From Mycobacterium sp. (GTDB lineage: Bacteria; Actinomycetota; Actinomycetes; Mycobacteriales; Mycobacteriaceae), in contig JARLGS010000411.1 in assembly GCA_031292695.1 (NCBI GenBank), forward strand, positions 1-46,450: a stretch of DNA of 46,450 nucleotides, given 5' to 3'. Position numbers and translations under genes: made by a program. This document shows, in pieces, positions 38,938-46,450 of this stretch. The notes under the pieces were generated by a model, which was not told the DNA's origin, did no database searches, and was given only the letters and a program-made list of their open reading frames with translations. Positions within the stretch are counted from its first letter, which is position 1. Each line of letters starts with the position of its first letter.

Positions 38938-40062
38938 ATGGACTTCGCATTCTCGAAGGAACAGGAACTCCTGCGCGACGGCCTGGCCAAGTTCCTGGCG
39001 ACCCGGTACGACCTGGAAACCAGTCGCGCGGCCGCCAAGACCGGCCCTGGTTGGCAGCCTGAGATTTGGCGCTCGTTCGCCGAGGAACTCGGCATCCTCG
39101 GCGCCGCGCTACTCGAAGAAGTCGGGGGCATCGGCGGCGGCCCCGTGGAGGTGATGTTGATCGCCGAAGAACTTGGCCACGCCCTGGCCGTCGAACCGTA
39201 CGTCGATACCGCGGTGGTGGCCGCCGGCCTGCTGCAGCGCTCCGAGAGCCCGGCAGCCCAGTCCGTTCTGGAGGAAATCGCCTACGGCACAGCGATTGTC
39301 GCGCTCGCGGCAGCCGAAGCGCAGTCCGGCGACAGGTGGCAGGACGTCCAGACCACGGCCACGCGCGACGGCGATGACTGGGTGGTGACCGGCTCCAAGA
39401 TCATGGCGGTCAATGCGCCGCTGGCCACACACCTGCTGATCACCGCACGGACCGCCAACGGCATCTCGCTGTTCCTGGCCGCCCGCGCCGAATCTCAGGG
39501 CGGACTGGCCATGCACGGTTACCGCACGGTGGACGACCGGCGCGCGGCGGACCTTGAGCTACGGGAACTGCGGCTGCCCGGCAACGCCCTGCTTGGCGTC
39601 GAGGGTCAGGCCTGGCCGTCGCTCGCGCAAGCGCGCGACGAGGGTGCCGCGGCGGTGTGCGCCGAGGCCGTAGGCAATATGCGAAAGGTGTTGGCCGACA
39701 CCGTCGAATACGCCAAGCAGCGTCAGCAGTTCGGCCAGCCGATCGGCACCTTCCAGGCGCTGCAACACCGGATGGTCGACATGCACATGGAGCTGGAGCA
39801 GTCGATCTCCGCGGTGTATCTCGCCGTGCTGAACCTCAGCGCCGACCCGCATACCCGGGCCCGCTCGGTATCGGCGGCCAAGGCGACCGTTGGCCGGGCC
39901 GCCCGATTCATCGGCCAGAACGCGGTACAACTGCATGGCGGCATGGGCATGACCGAGGAGCTCGCGATCGGGCACTATTTCAAACGGCTCACCGCCGTCC
40001 AATACGAATACGGCTCAACCGACTATCACGTGACTCGATACGCCAAACTGACCCGCGGCTGA
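38938..40062 (+). CDS. Acyl-CoA dehydrogenase, partner subunit of the second FadE pair
   Basis: 374 residues, starting at the base after the preceding stop. The ACAD fold is shown by LEEVGGIGGGPVEVMLIAEE near 60-79, WVVTGSKIMAVNAPLATHLL, RQQFGQPIGTFQALQHRMVDM and QLHGGMGMTEELAIGHYFKR. The EPxAGSD loop is reduced (LAAAEAQSGDRWQD) and the C-terminus reads YEYGSTDYHV in place of EGT.EI, so, like the 358-residue subunit at 7230, it looks like the less catalytic half of a heteromer. The two FadE pairs in this window are organised in opposite order: small subunit first at 8306-6030, large subunit first here. Confidence 0.88.
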   Translation: MDFAFSKEQELLRDGLAKFLATRYDLETSRAAAKTGPGWQPEIWRSFAEELGILGAALLEEVGGIGGGPVEVMLIAEELGHALAVEPYVDTAVVAAGLLQRSESPAAQSVLEEIAYGTAIVALAAAEAQSGDRWQDVQTTATRDGDDWVVTGSKIMAVNAPLATHLLITARTANGISLFLAARAESQGGLAMHGYRTVDDRRAADLELRELRLPGNALLGVEGQAWPSLAQARDEGAAAVCAEAVGNMRKVLADTVEYAKQRQQFGQPIGTFQALQHRMVDMHMELEQSISAVYLAVLNLSADPHTRARSVSAAKATVGRAARFIGQNAVQLHGGMGMTEELAIGHYFKRLTAVQYEYGSTDYHVTRYAKLTRG

Positions 40063-40107
40063 GTTCGGCGGCGACGAGTTCGGCACGCAAAACCAACTCC
40101 ACCCGAG

Positions 40108-40121
40108 CCGGCCAAGGCCGG
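40108..40121. terminator. GC-rich palindrome between convergent genes
   Basis: CCGGCC-AA-GGCCGG, a perfect dyad in the 60-bp gap between the ACAD subunit (stop at 40062) and the convergent amidohydrolase (stop at 40123-40125). It is terminator-like without a T-tract. Confidence 0.4.
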
Positions 40122-40122
40122 A

Positions 40123-41385
40123 TCAGGCGCGCGTCATCTGCTTCTGCGCGTAAAGCTGCGCCCATTCGGCCCGGGGCCGGATCGAGATGTCGACATCGCG
40201 CGCTTTTTCCCGCAGCGCACCGACATTCGCCTGCTCCCGCGGAGTCCGCGCGAACGGATCCCAGCCGAAGAAGCGACAGGCGTTGGCCCAGGTGATCTTG
40301 TCGATATCAGCGTCATCGGCGCCGGCGGCGGTCAACTCAGCCAGCACCTGCTCGGGTGCGTCGGGCCAGAAACAGTCCGAATGCGGGTAGTCACACTCCC
40401 ACGCGATGATGTCGATACCGATCTCGTGACGCAGTTTCAGCGAGGTCTTGTCGGTGACGTAGCAGGCCAGTGAGTGTTCGCGGAACACGTCGCTGGGCAG
40501 CTTGTCGCCGAAGTCCCGACGCAGCCATTTCTGGTTGGTGTAGTGCCGGTCGCTGCGGTCCAGATAGAACGGGATCCAGCCGATGCCGCCCTCGGAGAAG
40601 GCGAACTTCAGATCCGGGTAGTTGCGCATCGCCGGACCCCAGAGCAGGTCCTGTGCGCACATCGCCGAGACCTGCGTGGCCAGGATGATCATGTTGTCTA
40701 TCGGGGCGTTCGGCGCCATGCTGATCGCCCCGAAACCGGTGCCGATGTGCAGGCACATCACCACGTTCTCCTCAGCGAGAGTGCGGAACACCGGGCCCCA
40801 GTACTCGTCGTCGTGGTAGCTCGGAAGCCCCTCCAGGTGCGGCAGTTCCGGCATCGTCACCGCACTGCAACCCTTGGCGGCGACGCGGCGGATCTCCTTG
40901 CACATCTCCTCGGGGTTCCAGGTCGGCAGGATCGCTATCGGGATGAACCGGTCCGGGTAGGAACCGGCCCACTCGTCGATGTGCCAGTCGTTGTAGGCCG
41001 AAACCATCACCAGCGTGGCTTCTTCACGGTGCATGTTGAGGTGGCGTGCCGAGAACCCGGTGAAGGTCGGGAAGCACATCGAGGCCAGAATGCCGTTGCG
41101 GTTCATGTCGCGCACGCGCTCGTGGACGTCGTACACGCCCGGGCGCATTTCGGCGAAGCCGGCTGGATCGCGGCCCCACTCCTCGGCCGGCCAGGACACC
41201 ACCGCATTCAAGCCGCTGACCCCCTGCGGCCGGCCCTGATACATCCACTGGTCGACCCCCTTGTCGTCGGCGACGACGATCGGCGCCTCGCCCTTGTACT
41301 TGGCCGGAACGTGGCGCAAGAACATGTCGGGCGGCTCGACCACGTGGTCGTCGATGCTCACCAGGATCAGGTCGTCGGTCTGCAT
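40123..41385 (-). CDS. Amidohydrolase-2 family metal-dependent hydrolase
   Basis: 420 residues from the ATG at 41385; a longer frame to 41490 would run into the divergent AraC gene. Motifs: VSIDDHVVEPPDMFLRHVP near the N-terminus (DDH metal motif), CLHIGTGFGAI near the barrel centre, FAFSEGGIGWIPFYLDRSDR, and AWECDYPHSDCFWPDAPEQV with the late Asp. This is the mycobacterial long-form PF04909 type, distinct from the 414-residue pair at 999 and 10766. The C-terminus carries an extension after the barrel (EWAQLYAQKQ). It is monocistronic and divergent from an AraC regulator across only 25 bp, so the regulator probably controls it. Confidence 0.87.
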   Translation of the reverse strand: MQTDDLILVSIDDHVVEPPDMFLRHVPAKYKGEAPIVVADDKGVDQWMYQGRPQGVSGLNAVVSWPAEEWGRDPAGFAEMRPGVYDVHERVRDMNRNGILASMCFPTFTGFSARHLNMHREEATLVMVSAYNDWHIDEWAGSYPDRFIPIAILPTWNPEEMCKEIRRVAAKGCSAVTMPELPHLEGLPSYHDDEYWGPVFRTLAEENVVMCLHIGTGFGAISMAPNAPIDNMIILATQVSAMCAQDLLWGPAMRNYPDLKFAFSEGGIGWIPFYLDRSDRHYTNQKWLRRDFGDKLPSDVFREHSLACYVTDKTSLKLRHEIGIDIIAWECDYPHSDCFWPDAPEQVLAELTAAGADDADIDKITWANACRFFGWDPFARTPREQANVGALREKARDVDISIRPRAEWAQLYAQKQMTRA

Positions 41386-41410
41386 GCCCTCAGTAGTACC
41401 GTCTAGAGGC
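41386..41410. promoter_or_regulatory. 25-bp divergent control region (hydrolase / AraC)
   Basis: Only 25 bp separate the two ATGs, so the promoters must overlap each other and the opposite coding sequences. It contains TAGTACCGTCTAG-like AT-rich steps and no clear Shine-Dalgarno sequence for the AraC gene. At least one transcript is likely to start very close to its ATG. Confidence 0.45.
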
Positions 41411-42250
41411 ATGACCGTCTCTGCACTTTCGGACAGAGATTTATCCCGAACGGCCAAGTTACCGGACCGGCCCGTGATCGAGCTGCGCAACGGCGGCCAG
41501 GCGGTGGCCGGCAGCTATCTCTACCAAGGTGACGGACTGATCACCGGCTGGCACTCACACGAGGTGCACCAGATCGAGTACGCACTACACGGCCTGGTCG
41601 AGGTCGAAACCGACGTCGCCCACTACCTGTTGCCGCCGCAACAGGCCGCTTGGATACCGGCCGGCCTGCCGCATCAGGCGGTGATGAACCCGGACGTGAA
41701 GACCATCGCGGTGATGTTCGACCCCAGCCTGATCCAGGACCGGTCGGACCGAGCGCGCATCATCGCGGTTTCCCCGCTGGTCCGCGAGATGATGGTTTAC
41801 GCATTGCGGTGGCCCATCAACCGGCCGAACGGCGACGATGTCTCGGACGGTTTCTTCCGCACCCTGGCCCATCTGGTATCCGAAGCGTTGGATCACGAAG
41901 CGCCGCTGAGCCTGCCGACTTCCGAACACCCGATCGTTGCTGCGGCAATGGATTACACAAAGGAACATCTGGCGTCCGCGACCGTCGAACAGGTCAGCCG
42001 CACGGTCTCGGTCTCCGAACGAACGCTGCGCAGACTCTTCCAGGAATATATCGGATTATCTTGGCGCACTTACCTTCTCAACGCCCGAATGCTCCGTGCG
42101 ATGGCGTTGCTGACCGAGCCGGGCCAATCGGTGCAGGCTACCGCGACCGCGGTCGGCTTCGAGAGCCTCAGCGCATTCACCCGCTGCTTCACCCAGTTCA
42201 GCGGGGAATCACCTTCGGTGTACCGCCGTCGGGCCGGGGAGACAACGTGA
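41411..42250 (+). CDS. AraC-family transcriptional regulator
   Basis: 279 residues from the ATG at 41411. The N-terminal cupin sensor includes GWHSHEVHQIEYALHGLVEV near 45-64 and LLPPQQAAWIPAGLPHQAVM near 76-95. The C-terminal double helix-turn-helix has LASATVEQVSRTVSVSERTL, RRLFQEYIGLSWRTYLLNAR and VGFESLSAFTRCFTQFSGES, with the family SPS.YRRR ending. It binds an effector in the cupin pocket; histidines HSHEVH could hold a metal. It is divergent from the hydrolase at 40123 and followed by an AMP-forming ligase on the same strand, so it may control both. Confidence 0.9.
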   Translation: MTVSALSDRDLSRTAKLPDRPVIELRNGGQAVAGSYLYQGDGLITGWHSHEVHQIEYALHGLVEVETDVAHYLLPPQQAAWIPAGLPHQAVMNPDVKTIAVMFDPSLIQDRSDRARIIAVSPLVREMMVYALRWPINRPNGDDVSDGFFRTLAHLVSEALDHEAPLSLPTSEHPIVAAAMDYTKEHLASATVEQVSRTVSVSERTLRRLFQEYIGLSWRTYLLNARMLRAMALLTEPGQSVQATATAVGFESLSAFTRCFTQFSGESPSVYRRRAGETT

Positions 42251-42327
42251 CCAGTGTATTTCGAACCGCGGAGGCCCAAAATACTTGGCGCGATTGACTA
42301 TCCACGGATCAGCGCACACGTTTCTGG

Positions 42328-42333
42328 TAGCGT
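42328..42333 (+). promoter_or_regulatory. Possible -10 element for the ligase at 42368
   Basis: TAGCGT preceded by TGG fits the mycobacterial TANNNT pattern, about 35 nt before the GTG start. No convincing -35 is seen at the right distance; TTGACT at 42294 is too far. Weak. Confidence 0.25.
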
Positions 42334-42367
42334 GATCCGGACATTCGAGCCAGACCTGGGAGGTGTT

Positions 42368-43852
42368 GTGGGGCACGGAGAAGCCGGCACCGCCCCGCAA
42401 TTGCTCCATCAAATCGTTTCCTCTGCGGCTGAGTCAGTTCCAGAACGGCCGGCCATCATCGCCGAAGACGGCACCGTGACGACGTTCGCACAGTTCGACC
42501 GGGCGATCACTGCCGCGGCCGGCTGGGTGGCGTCGCGAACCAGCCGCGGTGACCGGGTCGCGGTGATTGCCGACAACGGACCGAACTACGCCACGTTGTA
42601 CTACGCGGTGCCCCGCGCCGGACGCATCCTGGTCCTGATCAATCAGCGTCTCGGCATTGACGAACACCGTGCGCAACTGGCCACCGCCGCGCCGACTTTG
42701 GTCCTTGGCGATGCCCGCTATCTGGCGCCGCTGAACCGCGCCGACGCCGTTGCCTTGGACGAACAGTGGGCTGCGGCAACGCAATCGCAAGGCTGGCCGG
42801 TCCCCGACGAGCCTGATCCCGACGAACCGGTCTGGCTGTTGTTCACCAGTGGTTCGACCGGCACTCCGAAAGGTGTTGTCCACACGCACCGTTCGATCAC
42901 CACGGCAGTTCGGGGCACTATCGCGGGCAGGTCAATCCGCCCCGGCGGGGTCTACTTGCTGCCCTTCCCCATGTGCCACATCGCCGGGTACAACATGCTG
43001 GTTCACCACAGCGCGAGGTCGACGGTGCTGCCGGTGGCGTCGTATCAGCCCGACATCTTCGCCGCCACGGTCAACCGATACCACGTGACGTCGTGCTCGC
43101 TGGCCCCGACGATGCTGCACAGCCTGCTGGCCCACCTCGATGCAACCGGCGCCCGGCTGCCGAGCTTGCGGGACATCGCCTACGGTTCATCAGCGATTCC
43201 CGCCGACCTGCTGCGCCGCGCTCTCGAACGCCTCGATGTTGGCTTTCACCAGGGTTACGGCATGACCGAAACCGGCGGCAACGTCACGTTTCTCGGGCCC
43301 GACGACCATCGGGCCGGCGCCGCCGGCGACACCGCAGTGCTGGCCACCGCCGGACGCCCGCACGCCGAGGTCGAGGTGCGGACCGCGCCGAACGGCGAAA
43401 TCCTGATCCGCGGCGATCAGGTGGCGGCCCGGTACTGGCCGGACACGCCGGCGACCGACGACGGCTGGTTACCCACCGGCGATGTCGGACATCTCGACGA
43501 GCACGGCCGGCTGGTGATATCGGACCGGCTGAAGGACATCATCATCACCGGTGGCGAGAACGTGTCGTCACGTGAAGTCGAGGACGTCCTATCGACTCAT
43601 CCGGACGTGGATCAGGTTGCAGTGGTTGGAGTTCCGGACCCGTACTGGGGTGAGGCGATCTGCGCCGTGGTGGTGGCCGGCGCCGACACCCAGCCCGACG
43701 CTGTCGCCCTCATCGCCCACGTACGCGAACAATTGGCCGGGTTCAAGCGTCCCCGACACGTGGTGTTCGTCGATGCACTGCCGCACACCACCAACGGAAA
43801 AGTCGCCAAACAGGTGCTGCGCGAACAACTTCGGGAACGCTTCTCCGGCTAG
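42368..43852 (+). CDS. AMP-forming acyl-CoA synthetase/ligase
   Basis: 494 residues from the GTG at 42368 (GGAGG at 42359-42363); the frame opens at 42254, but the extra 38 residues are not family-like. ANL motifs: LLFTSGSTGTPKGVVHTHRS with Phe159, PMCHIAGYNMLVHH, GYGMTETGGNVTFLGP (A5), WLPTGDVGHLDEHGRLVISD, IITGGENVSSREVEDVL and Lys478 in TTNGKVAKQVL. The full motif set is canonical. It activates a carboxylic acid to its CoA ester. It follows the AraC gene by 117 bp and may be its target. It is a sixth ANL ligase in the window, unlike the four tandem ones in having the PKGVVHTH P-loop of ordinary medium-chain ligases. Confidence 0.9.
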   Translation: MGHGEAGTAPQLLHQIVSSAAESVPERPAIIAEDGTVTTFAQFDRAITAAAGWVASRTSRGDRVAVIADNGPNYATLYYAVPRAGRILVLINQRLGIDEHRAQLATAAPTLVLGDARYLAPLNRADAVALDEQWAAATQSQGWPVPDEPDPDEPVWLLFTSGSTGTPKGVVHTHRSITTAVRGTIAGRSIRPGGVYLLPFPMCHIAGYNMLVHHSARSTVLPVASYQPDIFAATVNRYHVTSCSLAPTMLHSLLAHLDATGARLPSLRDIAYGSSAIPADLLRRALERLDVGFHQGYGMTETGGNVTFLGPDDHRAGAAGDTAVLATAGRPHAEVEVRTAPNGEILIRGDQVAARYWPDTPATDDGWLPTGDVGHLDEHGRLVISDRLKDIIITGGENVSSREVEDVLSTHPDVDQVAVVGVPDPYWGEAICAVVVAGADTQPDAVALIAHVREQLAGFKRPRHVVFVDALPHTTNGKVAKQVLREQLRERFSG

Positions 43853-43875
43853 GACCGCCTCAGCGGACCGACAGC

Positions 43876-44649
43876 TCAGGCCGGGGACGCAGCCTGGGCC
43901 AGACCGGCCCGCTCCACACTGAGCAGGCTCTCCGTCTCGTGCTCCTGCCGATAAGCCGTGCCACCGCCGTTGAGCCCGAACAGCCGCTTGCTCCACAACA
44001 GCCACAGCACGGCCACGACGTTCACCAGAAACATGGCCAGCCGCAGTGCGGTAACTTTCTCGGTCAGCTCGTAGATCTCCAGCGGCAGGAAGATGCCTGT
44101 GGCGACCACCGCGAAGTACTCGCCCCAACGCCACATCCCCCACAGGCCAACAGCTTCCACCAATTCGATCAGTGCGTACACTGCGATGCCGATCGCGACC
44201 CAGAGCAGGGTCGTGGCTGACATGGTGAACGCATCGTTGATGTGGCGGATGATCTTGGAGCTACCCAAGTCCCAGCCCATCTGGTCTGCCAGGGGCCGCA
44301 GCAGTGGCAGGTCCTGGTTGAAGATTTCCTGCAGGTGCGCCCGGGCGGCCCGCACCCTGAAGACGCCGTAGGACATGGCGGACAGCAGCAAGAACCGGAA
44401 TACCCGCTCAACGGCCAACAGCCGCATCAGCACGCGGTCGCGAAGCAGTCGCCCGCGAGGCACCTCCGGGGCGGATTCAGCCGGCCCCTTTCCCCGGGGC
44501 GGACCGACCACGAACGTCTCGCACCGCAGGCATCGCCACGCCTCACCGACCGGCGTCTGCACATGCAGCCGGGCCGCGAGTTCGGGTTCGTCCGGGGCGA
44601 AGGTTGCATGGCCGCGCAGGCCACAGGAACGCAGGGCGAAATCCACCAT
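43876..44649 (-). CDS. DUF2127-type integral membrane protein
   Basis: 257 residues from the ATG at 44649; the frame extends to 44760, but the ATG at 44649 is preceded by TACGGT exactly 6 nt upstream, a -10 placed for a leaderless transcript. The N-terminal soluble part has LRCETFV (a CxxC-like pair CLRC) and a Pro/Gly-rich linker. Then come about four hydrophobic segments: RFLLLSAMSYGVF, TTLLWVAIGIAVYALIELVE, EYFAVVATGIFLPLEIYEL and LAMFLVNVVAVLWLLW. The final membrane block (GEYFAVVATGIFLPLEIYEL) is DUF2127-typical. Function unknown. It is convergent with the ligase and divergent from the two-component system. Confidence 0.75.
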   Translation of the reverse strand: MVDFALRSCGLRGHATFAPDEPELAARLHVQTPVGEAWRCLRCETFVVGPPRGKGPAESAPEVPRGRLLRDRVLMRLLAVERVFRFLLLSAMSYGVFRVRAARAHLQEIFNQDLPLLRPLADQMGWDLGSSKIIRHINDAFTMSATTLLWVAIGIAVYALIELVEAVGLWGMWRWGEYFAVVATGIFLPLEIYELTEKVTALRLAMFLVNVVAVLWLLWSKRLFGLNGGGTAYRQEHETESLLSVERAGLAQAASPA

Positions 44650-44755
44650 GTCAGTACCGTATCGGCACCACCTGACCGTGGGCGCCAAATCGGTCGGCCT
44701 GCCGCGACCTACCGCGACATCAGAAATAGCGCACCTACCTGCGAGAATGCCCACA

Positions 44756-44777
44756 TCCATAGGTTATCCATAGGTTA
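44756..44777 (+). promoter_or_regulatory. Tandem 11-bp direct repeat, probable response-regulator box
   Basis: TCCATAGGTTA occurs twice head to tail, at 44756-44766 and 44767-44777, 40 bp before the first ATG of the response regulator. An 11-bp period puts both copies on one face of the helix, the usual arrangement for OmpR/PhoB/PhoP-type dimers. Autoregulation is inferred. Confidence 0.6.
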
Positions 44778-44803
44778 ACCACAGAACGCCGCTAGTCCGA
44801 TTG

Positions 44804-44816
44804 GCGACAATGTCGC
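44804..44816. repeat. 13-bp perfect dyad adjoining the first ATG
   Basis: GCGACA-A-TGTCGC ends one base before the ATG at 44818. If translation starts at 44890 instead, this would be a 5'-leader hairpin or operator. Confidence 0.4.
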
Positions 44817-44817
44817 G

Positions 44818-45591
44818 ATGCGAGAAGCGCCAGAAGGCCATGACGTGGCCCGTCGGCCCCACGCCACCGGACCCGCAGCTCCGGCCCCGATGACTCGTCA
44901 CGACGGCAGCCCGATCGAGGTCCTCGTGGTCGACGACGAACCGGCACTCGGCGACCTGGTGTCCATGGTGCTGCGCTATGAGGGCTGGCACGTTACCGCT
45001 GCCCGCGATGGAGCATCGGCCATCCAGAAGGCCACTGCCAACCGGCCTGACATCGTGGTGCTGGACGTCATGTTGCCCGACATGAGCGGGCTGGAAGTGC
45101 TGCACGAATTACACCGGATCCGTCCCGAGCTGCCGGTACTGCTACTGACCGCCAAGGACACCGTCGAGGACCGCATCGCCGGGCTGTCCGCGGGCGGAGA
45201 CGATTACGTCACCAAGCCGTTCAACGTCGAGGAGATGGTGCTGCGGTTGCGGGCACTGATCCGCCGATCCGGAGTCGGCGTGGCCGCCGACAGCACGCAA
45301 TTGGTCGTCGGCGATCTGGTGCTCGACGACGACAGTCGCGAAGTCACCCGCGGCGGTACCGAAATCAAGTTGACGGCAACGGAATTCGCGGTGCTCAGAC
45401 TGATGATGCACAACCCTCGGCGCGTACTGACCAAGGCCCAGATCCTGCACGCCGTGTGGGACTACGACTTCGAGGGCCGCTCAAACGTGGTCGAGCTGTA
45501 CATCTCCTACCTACGCAAGAAGATCGACGCGGACCGTACACCCATGATCCACACCGTCCGCGGCGTCGGCTATGTCCTCAAGCCCCAGTGA
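44818..45591 (+). CDS. OmpR/PhoP-family response regulator (TrcR-like)
   Basis: 257 residues from the ATG at 44818; the first 24 residues are Ala/Pro-rich and unconserved, so the ATG at 44890 (MTRHDG) is a real alternative. Receiver domain: VLVVDDEPALGDL (acidic pair), phospho-Asp in VVLDVMLPDMSG, TAKD, and Lys in YVTKPF. DNA-binding domain: LTATEFAVLRLMMHNPRRVL and SNVVELYISYLRKKIDADRT with the GVGYVLKPQ end, the winged helix of the OmpR class. The wording is closest, from memory, to mycobacterial TrcR. The kinase gene begins within its last codons (20-nt overlap). Tandem repeats at 44756 suggest autoregulation. Signal unknown. Confidence 0.9.
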   Translation: MREAPEGHDVARRPHATGPAAPAPMTRHDGSPIEVLVVDDEPALGDLVSMVLRYEGWHVTAARDGASAIQKATANRPDIVVLDVMLPDMSGLEVLHELHRIRPELPVLLLTAKDTVEDRIAGLSAGGDDYVTKPFNVEEMVLRLRALIRRSGVGVAADSTQLVVGDLVLDDDSREVTRGGTEIKLTATEFAVLRLMMHNPRRVLTKAQILHAVWDYDFEGRSNVVELYISYLRKKIDADRTPMIHTVRGVGYVLKPQ

Positions 45592-46450
45592 CGTCGTGGT
45601 GGCGAACACCACCGCGCCACCACGACGTGGCCGGAAGTTCGCGCCACGCACCTGGACACTACGGAGCCGCCTCATCGTCGTGGTGGCGGTGCTCGGTGCG
45701 GGGCTGTGTGCCGCAGTCGGCGCCGGCACGCTGATTGCGTTGCGACACTTCCTCATCGCTCAACTCGACGACCAGGTTGTCGATGCCCAATCCCGGTCGA
45801 TCATGTTCTTCGAGTTCGGGCCACCGCCGTTCCTTCGATTCTCCGGTCCCGGACCGATGTTCCTCGACGGGCCCGGCCAATCGGCGGGCACGGTGGGCGC
45901 GATCATCTCGCAGCCCGGGCCAAGTCAGGCGGCGGTCATCTTGACCAGCGGTGACCGCCGAACGGTCAGCCGTACCGCGCTGACACAGCTGGAACAGGTT
46001 CCGCAGGGGCACACCGTCAGCGTCGACCTCGATGGTCTGGGCTCCTACCGGCTCATCGCGCAGCCGTCCCGCAACGAGGTGGTGGTATCGGGTCTGCCAC
46101 TGTCCGGAGTGCAGCAGACCCTGCGGTCCGTCACCTGGATGATCGGTGGTTTTTCCGCACTGGCCCTGGCGGCGGCGATTACCGCGGGCACCGTGATGAT
46201 CCGGCGCGAACTGATCCCGCTGTCACGGATGTCGGAGGCAGCGCAACACGTCGCCGGTCTGCCGCTGCATGAGGGCGACGTACACCTCCCGTCGCAGATC
46301 GAGCCTGTCGACGCCGACGCCGCCCACACCGAGGTCGGCCGGTTGGGTACCGCGCTCAACAGCATGGTCGACCGGGTGGCGGACGGGCTGACCACGCGCC
46401 ATGCCAGCGAGACCCGCATACGGCAGTTCGTCGCCGATGCCAGCCACGAA
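45572..46450 (+). CDS. Sensor histidine kinase, 3' truncated by the window edge
   Basis: 293 residues are visible, from the ATG at 45572, which overlaps the response regulator by 20 nt; GTG at 45596 or 45599 are alternatives. The layout is a short cytoplasmic basic tail (PPRRGRKFAPRTWTLRSR), TM1 near 34-57 (LIVVVAVLGAGLCAAVGAGT), an extracytoplasmic sensor of about 130 residues, TM2 near 188-210 (WMIGGFSALALAAAITAGTV), a HAMP region, and the start of the HisKA dimerisation helix ending FVADASHE, where His292 is the phospho-acceptor. The catalytic ATPase domain lies beyond the window. It pairs with the adjacent regulator; TrcS-like by context. The sensor has Pro/Gly-rich loops (FGPPPFLRFSGPGPMF) and no known domain that I recognise. 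Confidence 0.88.
   Translation, partial: MSSSPSDVVVANTTAPPRRGRKFAPRTWTLRSRLIVVVAVLGAGLCAAVGAGTLIALRHFLIAQLDDQVVDAQSRSIMFFEFGPPPFLRFSGPGPMFLDGPGQSAGTVGAIISQPGPSQAAVILTSGDRRTVSRTALTQLEQVPQGHTVSVDLDGLGSYRLIAQPSRNEVVVSGLPLSGVQQTLRSVTWMIGGFSALALAAAITAGTVMIRRELIPLSRMSEAAQHVAGLPLHEGDVHLPSQIEPVDADAAHTEVGRLGTALNSMVDRVADGLTTRHASETRIRQFVADASHE

Noticed and set aside
44047..44075. Another GGTAACT ECF41-type promoter
   Set aside because: GGTAACT occurs inside the DUF2127 gene, but the bases 16 nt downstream are AGAT, not CGTC.

Overview
The window is GC-rich actinobacterial DNA, most likely from an environmental Mycobacteriaceae (Mycolicibacterium-type) genome. Supporting signs are the many FadE/FadD/EchA-type genes, frequent GTG starts and ATGA overlaps, an ECF41-type sigma factor, a GAF-GGDEF-EAL protein that closely resembles mycobacterial DcpA, and a TrcR/PhoP-like two-component pair. 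I see no tRNA, rRNA, CRISPR array, transposase or phage gene. Species cannot be named from the sequence alone.

Layout. 1-2243: a 5'-truncated thiolase-like gene followed by a metal-dependent hydrolase. 2277-4580: an ECF41-type sigma factor divergent from an NmrA-like SDR and a deazaflavin-type oxidoreductase; both directions carry the same promoter core, GGTAACT-N16-CGTC. 4649-6013: an MHS-type MFS transporter. 6030-12851 (minus): a six-gene operon in transcription order crotonase, amidohydrolase, FadD19-like ligase, amidohydrolase, and two acyl-CoA dehydrogenase subunits. 12999-14564 (minus): SDR and crotonase, divergent from a TetR regulator (14718-15443). 15447-18295 (minus): thiolase, crotonase and a hotdog-type thioesterase. 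18401-26889 (plus): three tandem crotonases followed by four tandem AMP-forming ligases in one tightly overlapping operon. 26891-30715 (minus): SDR, thiolase, acyl-CoA dehydrogenase and a GntR/FCD regulator, divergent from another acyl-CoA dehydrogenase (30841-32058). 32097-32549: a MaoC hydratase.

32550-37649 is different in kind. It holds a protein with a GNAT-like look, a DcpA-like cyclic-di-GMP enzyme, an odd short FAD-type protein with a TTG start, and a TetR protein that resembles gamma-butyrolactone receptors. Catabolism then resumes with a second acyl-CoA dehydrogenase pair (37705-40062), a further amidohydrolase divergent from an AraC regulator, and another AMP-forming ligase. The window ends with a DUF2127-type membrane protein and a response regulator/histidine kinase pair, the kinase cut at its phosphoacceptor box.

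How it fits together (inference): the ligases would make CoA thioesters; the dehydrogenases, crotonases, MaoC, SDRs and thiolases would run beta-oxidation; and the repeated PF04909-type hydrolases and atypical crotonases suggest hydrolytic carbon-carbon cleavage of an alicyclic acid (terpenoid-, steroid- or naphthenate-like). The substrate cannot be read from sequence. An AT-rich TACTGTA element occurs in four promoter regions between 12.9 and 18.4 kb, in two as a 19-bp palindrome, and is the best candidate operator of the TetR protein at 14718.
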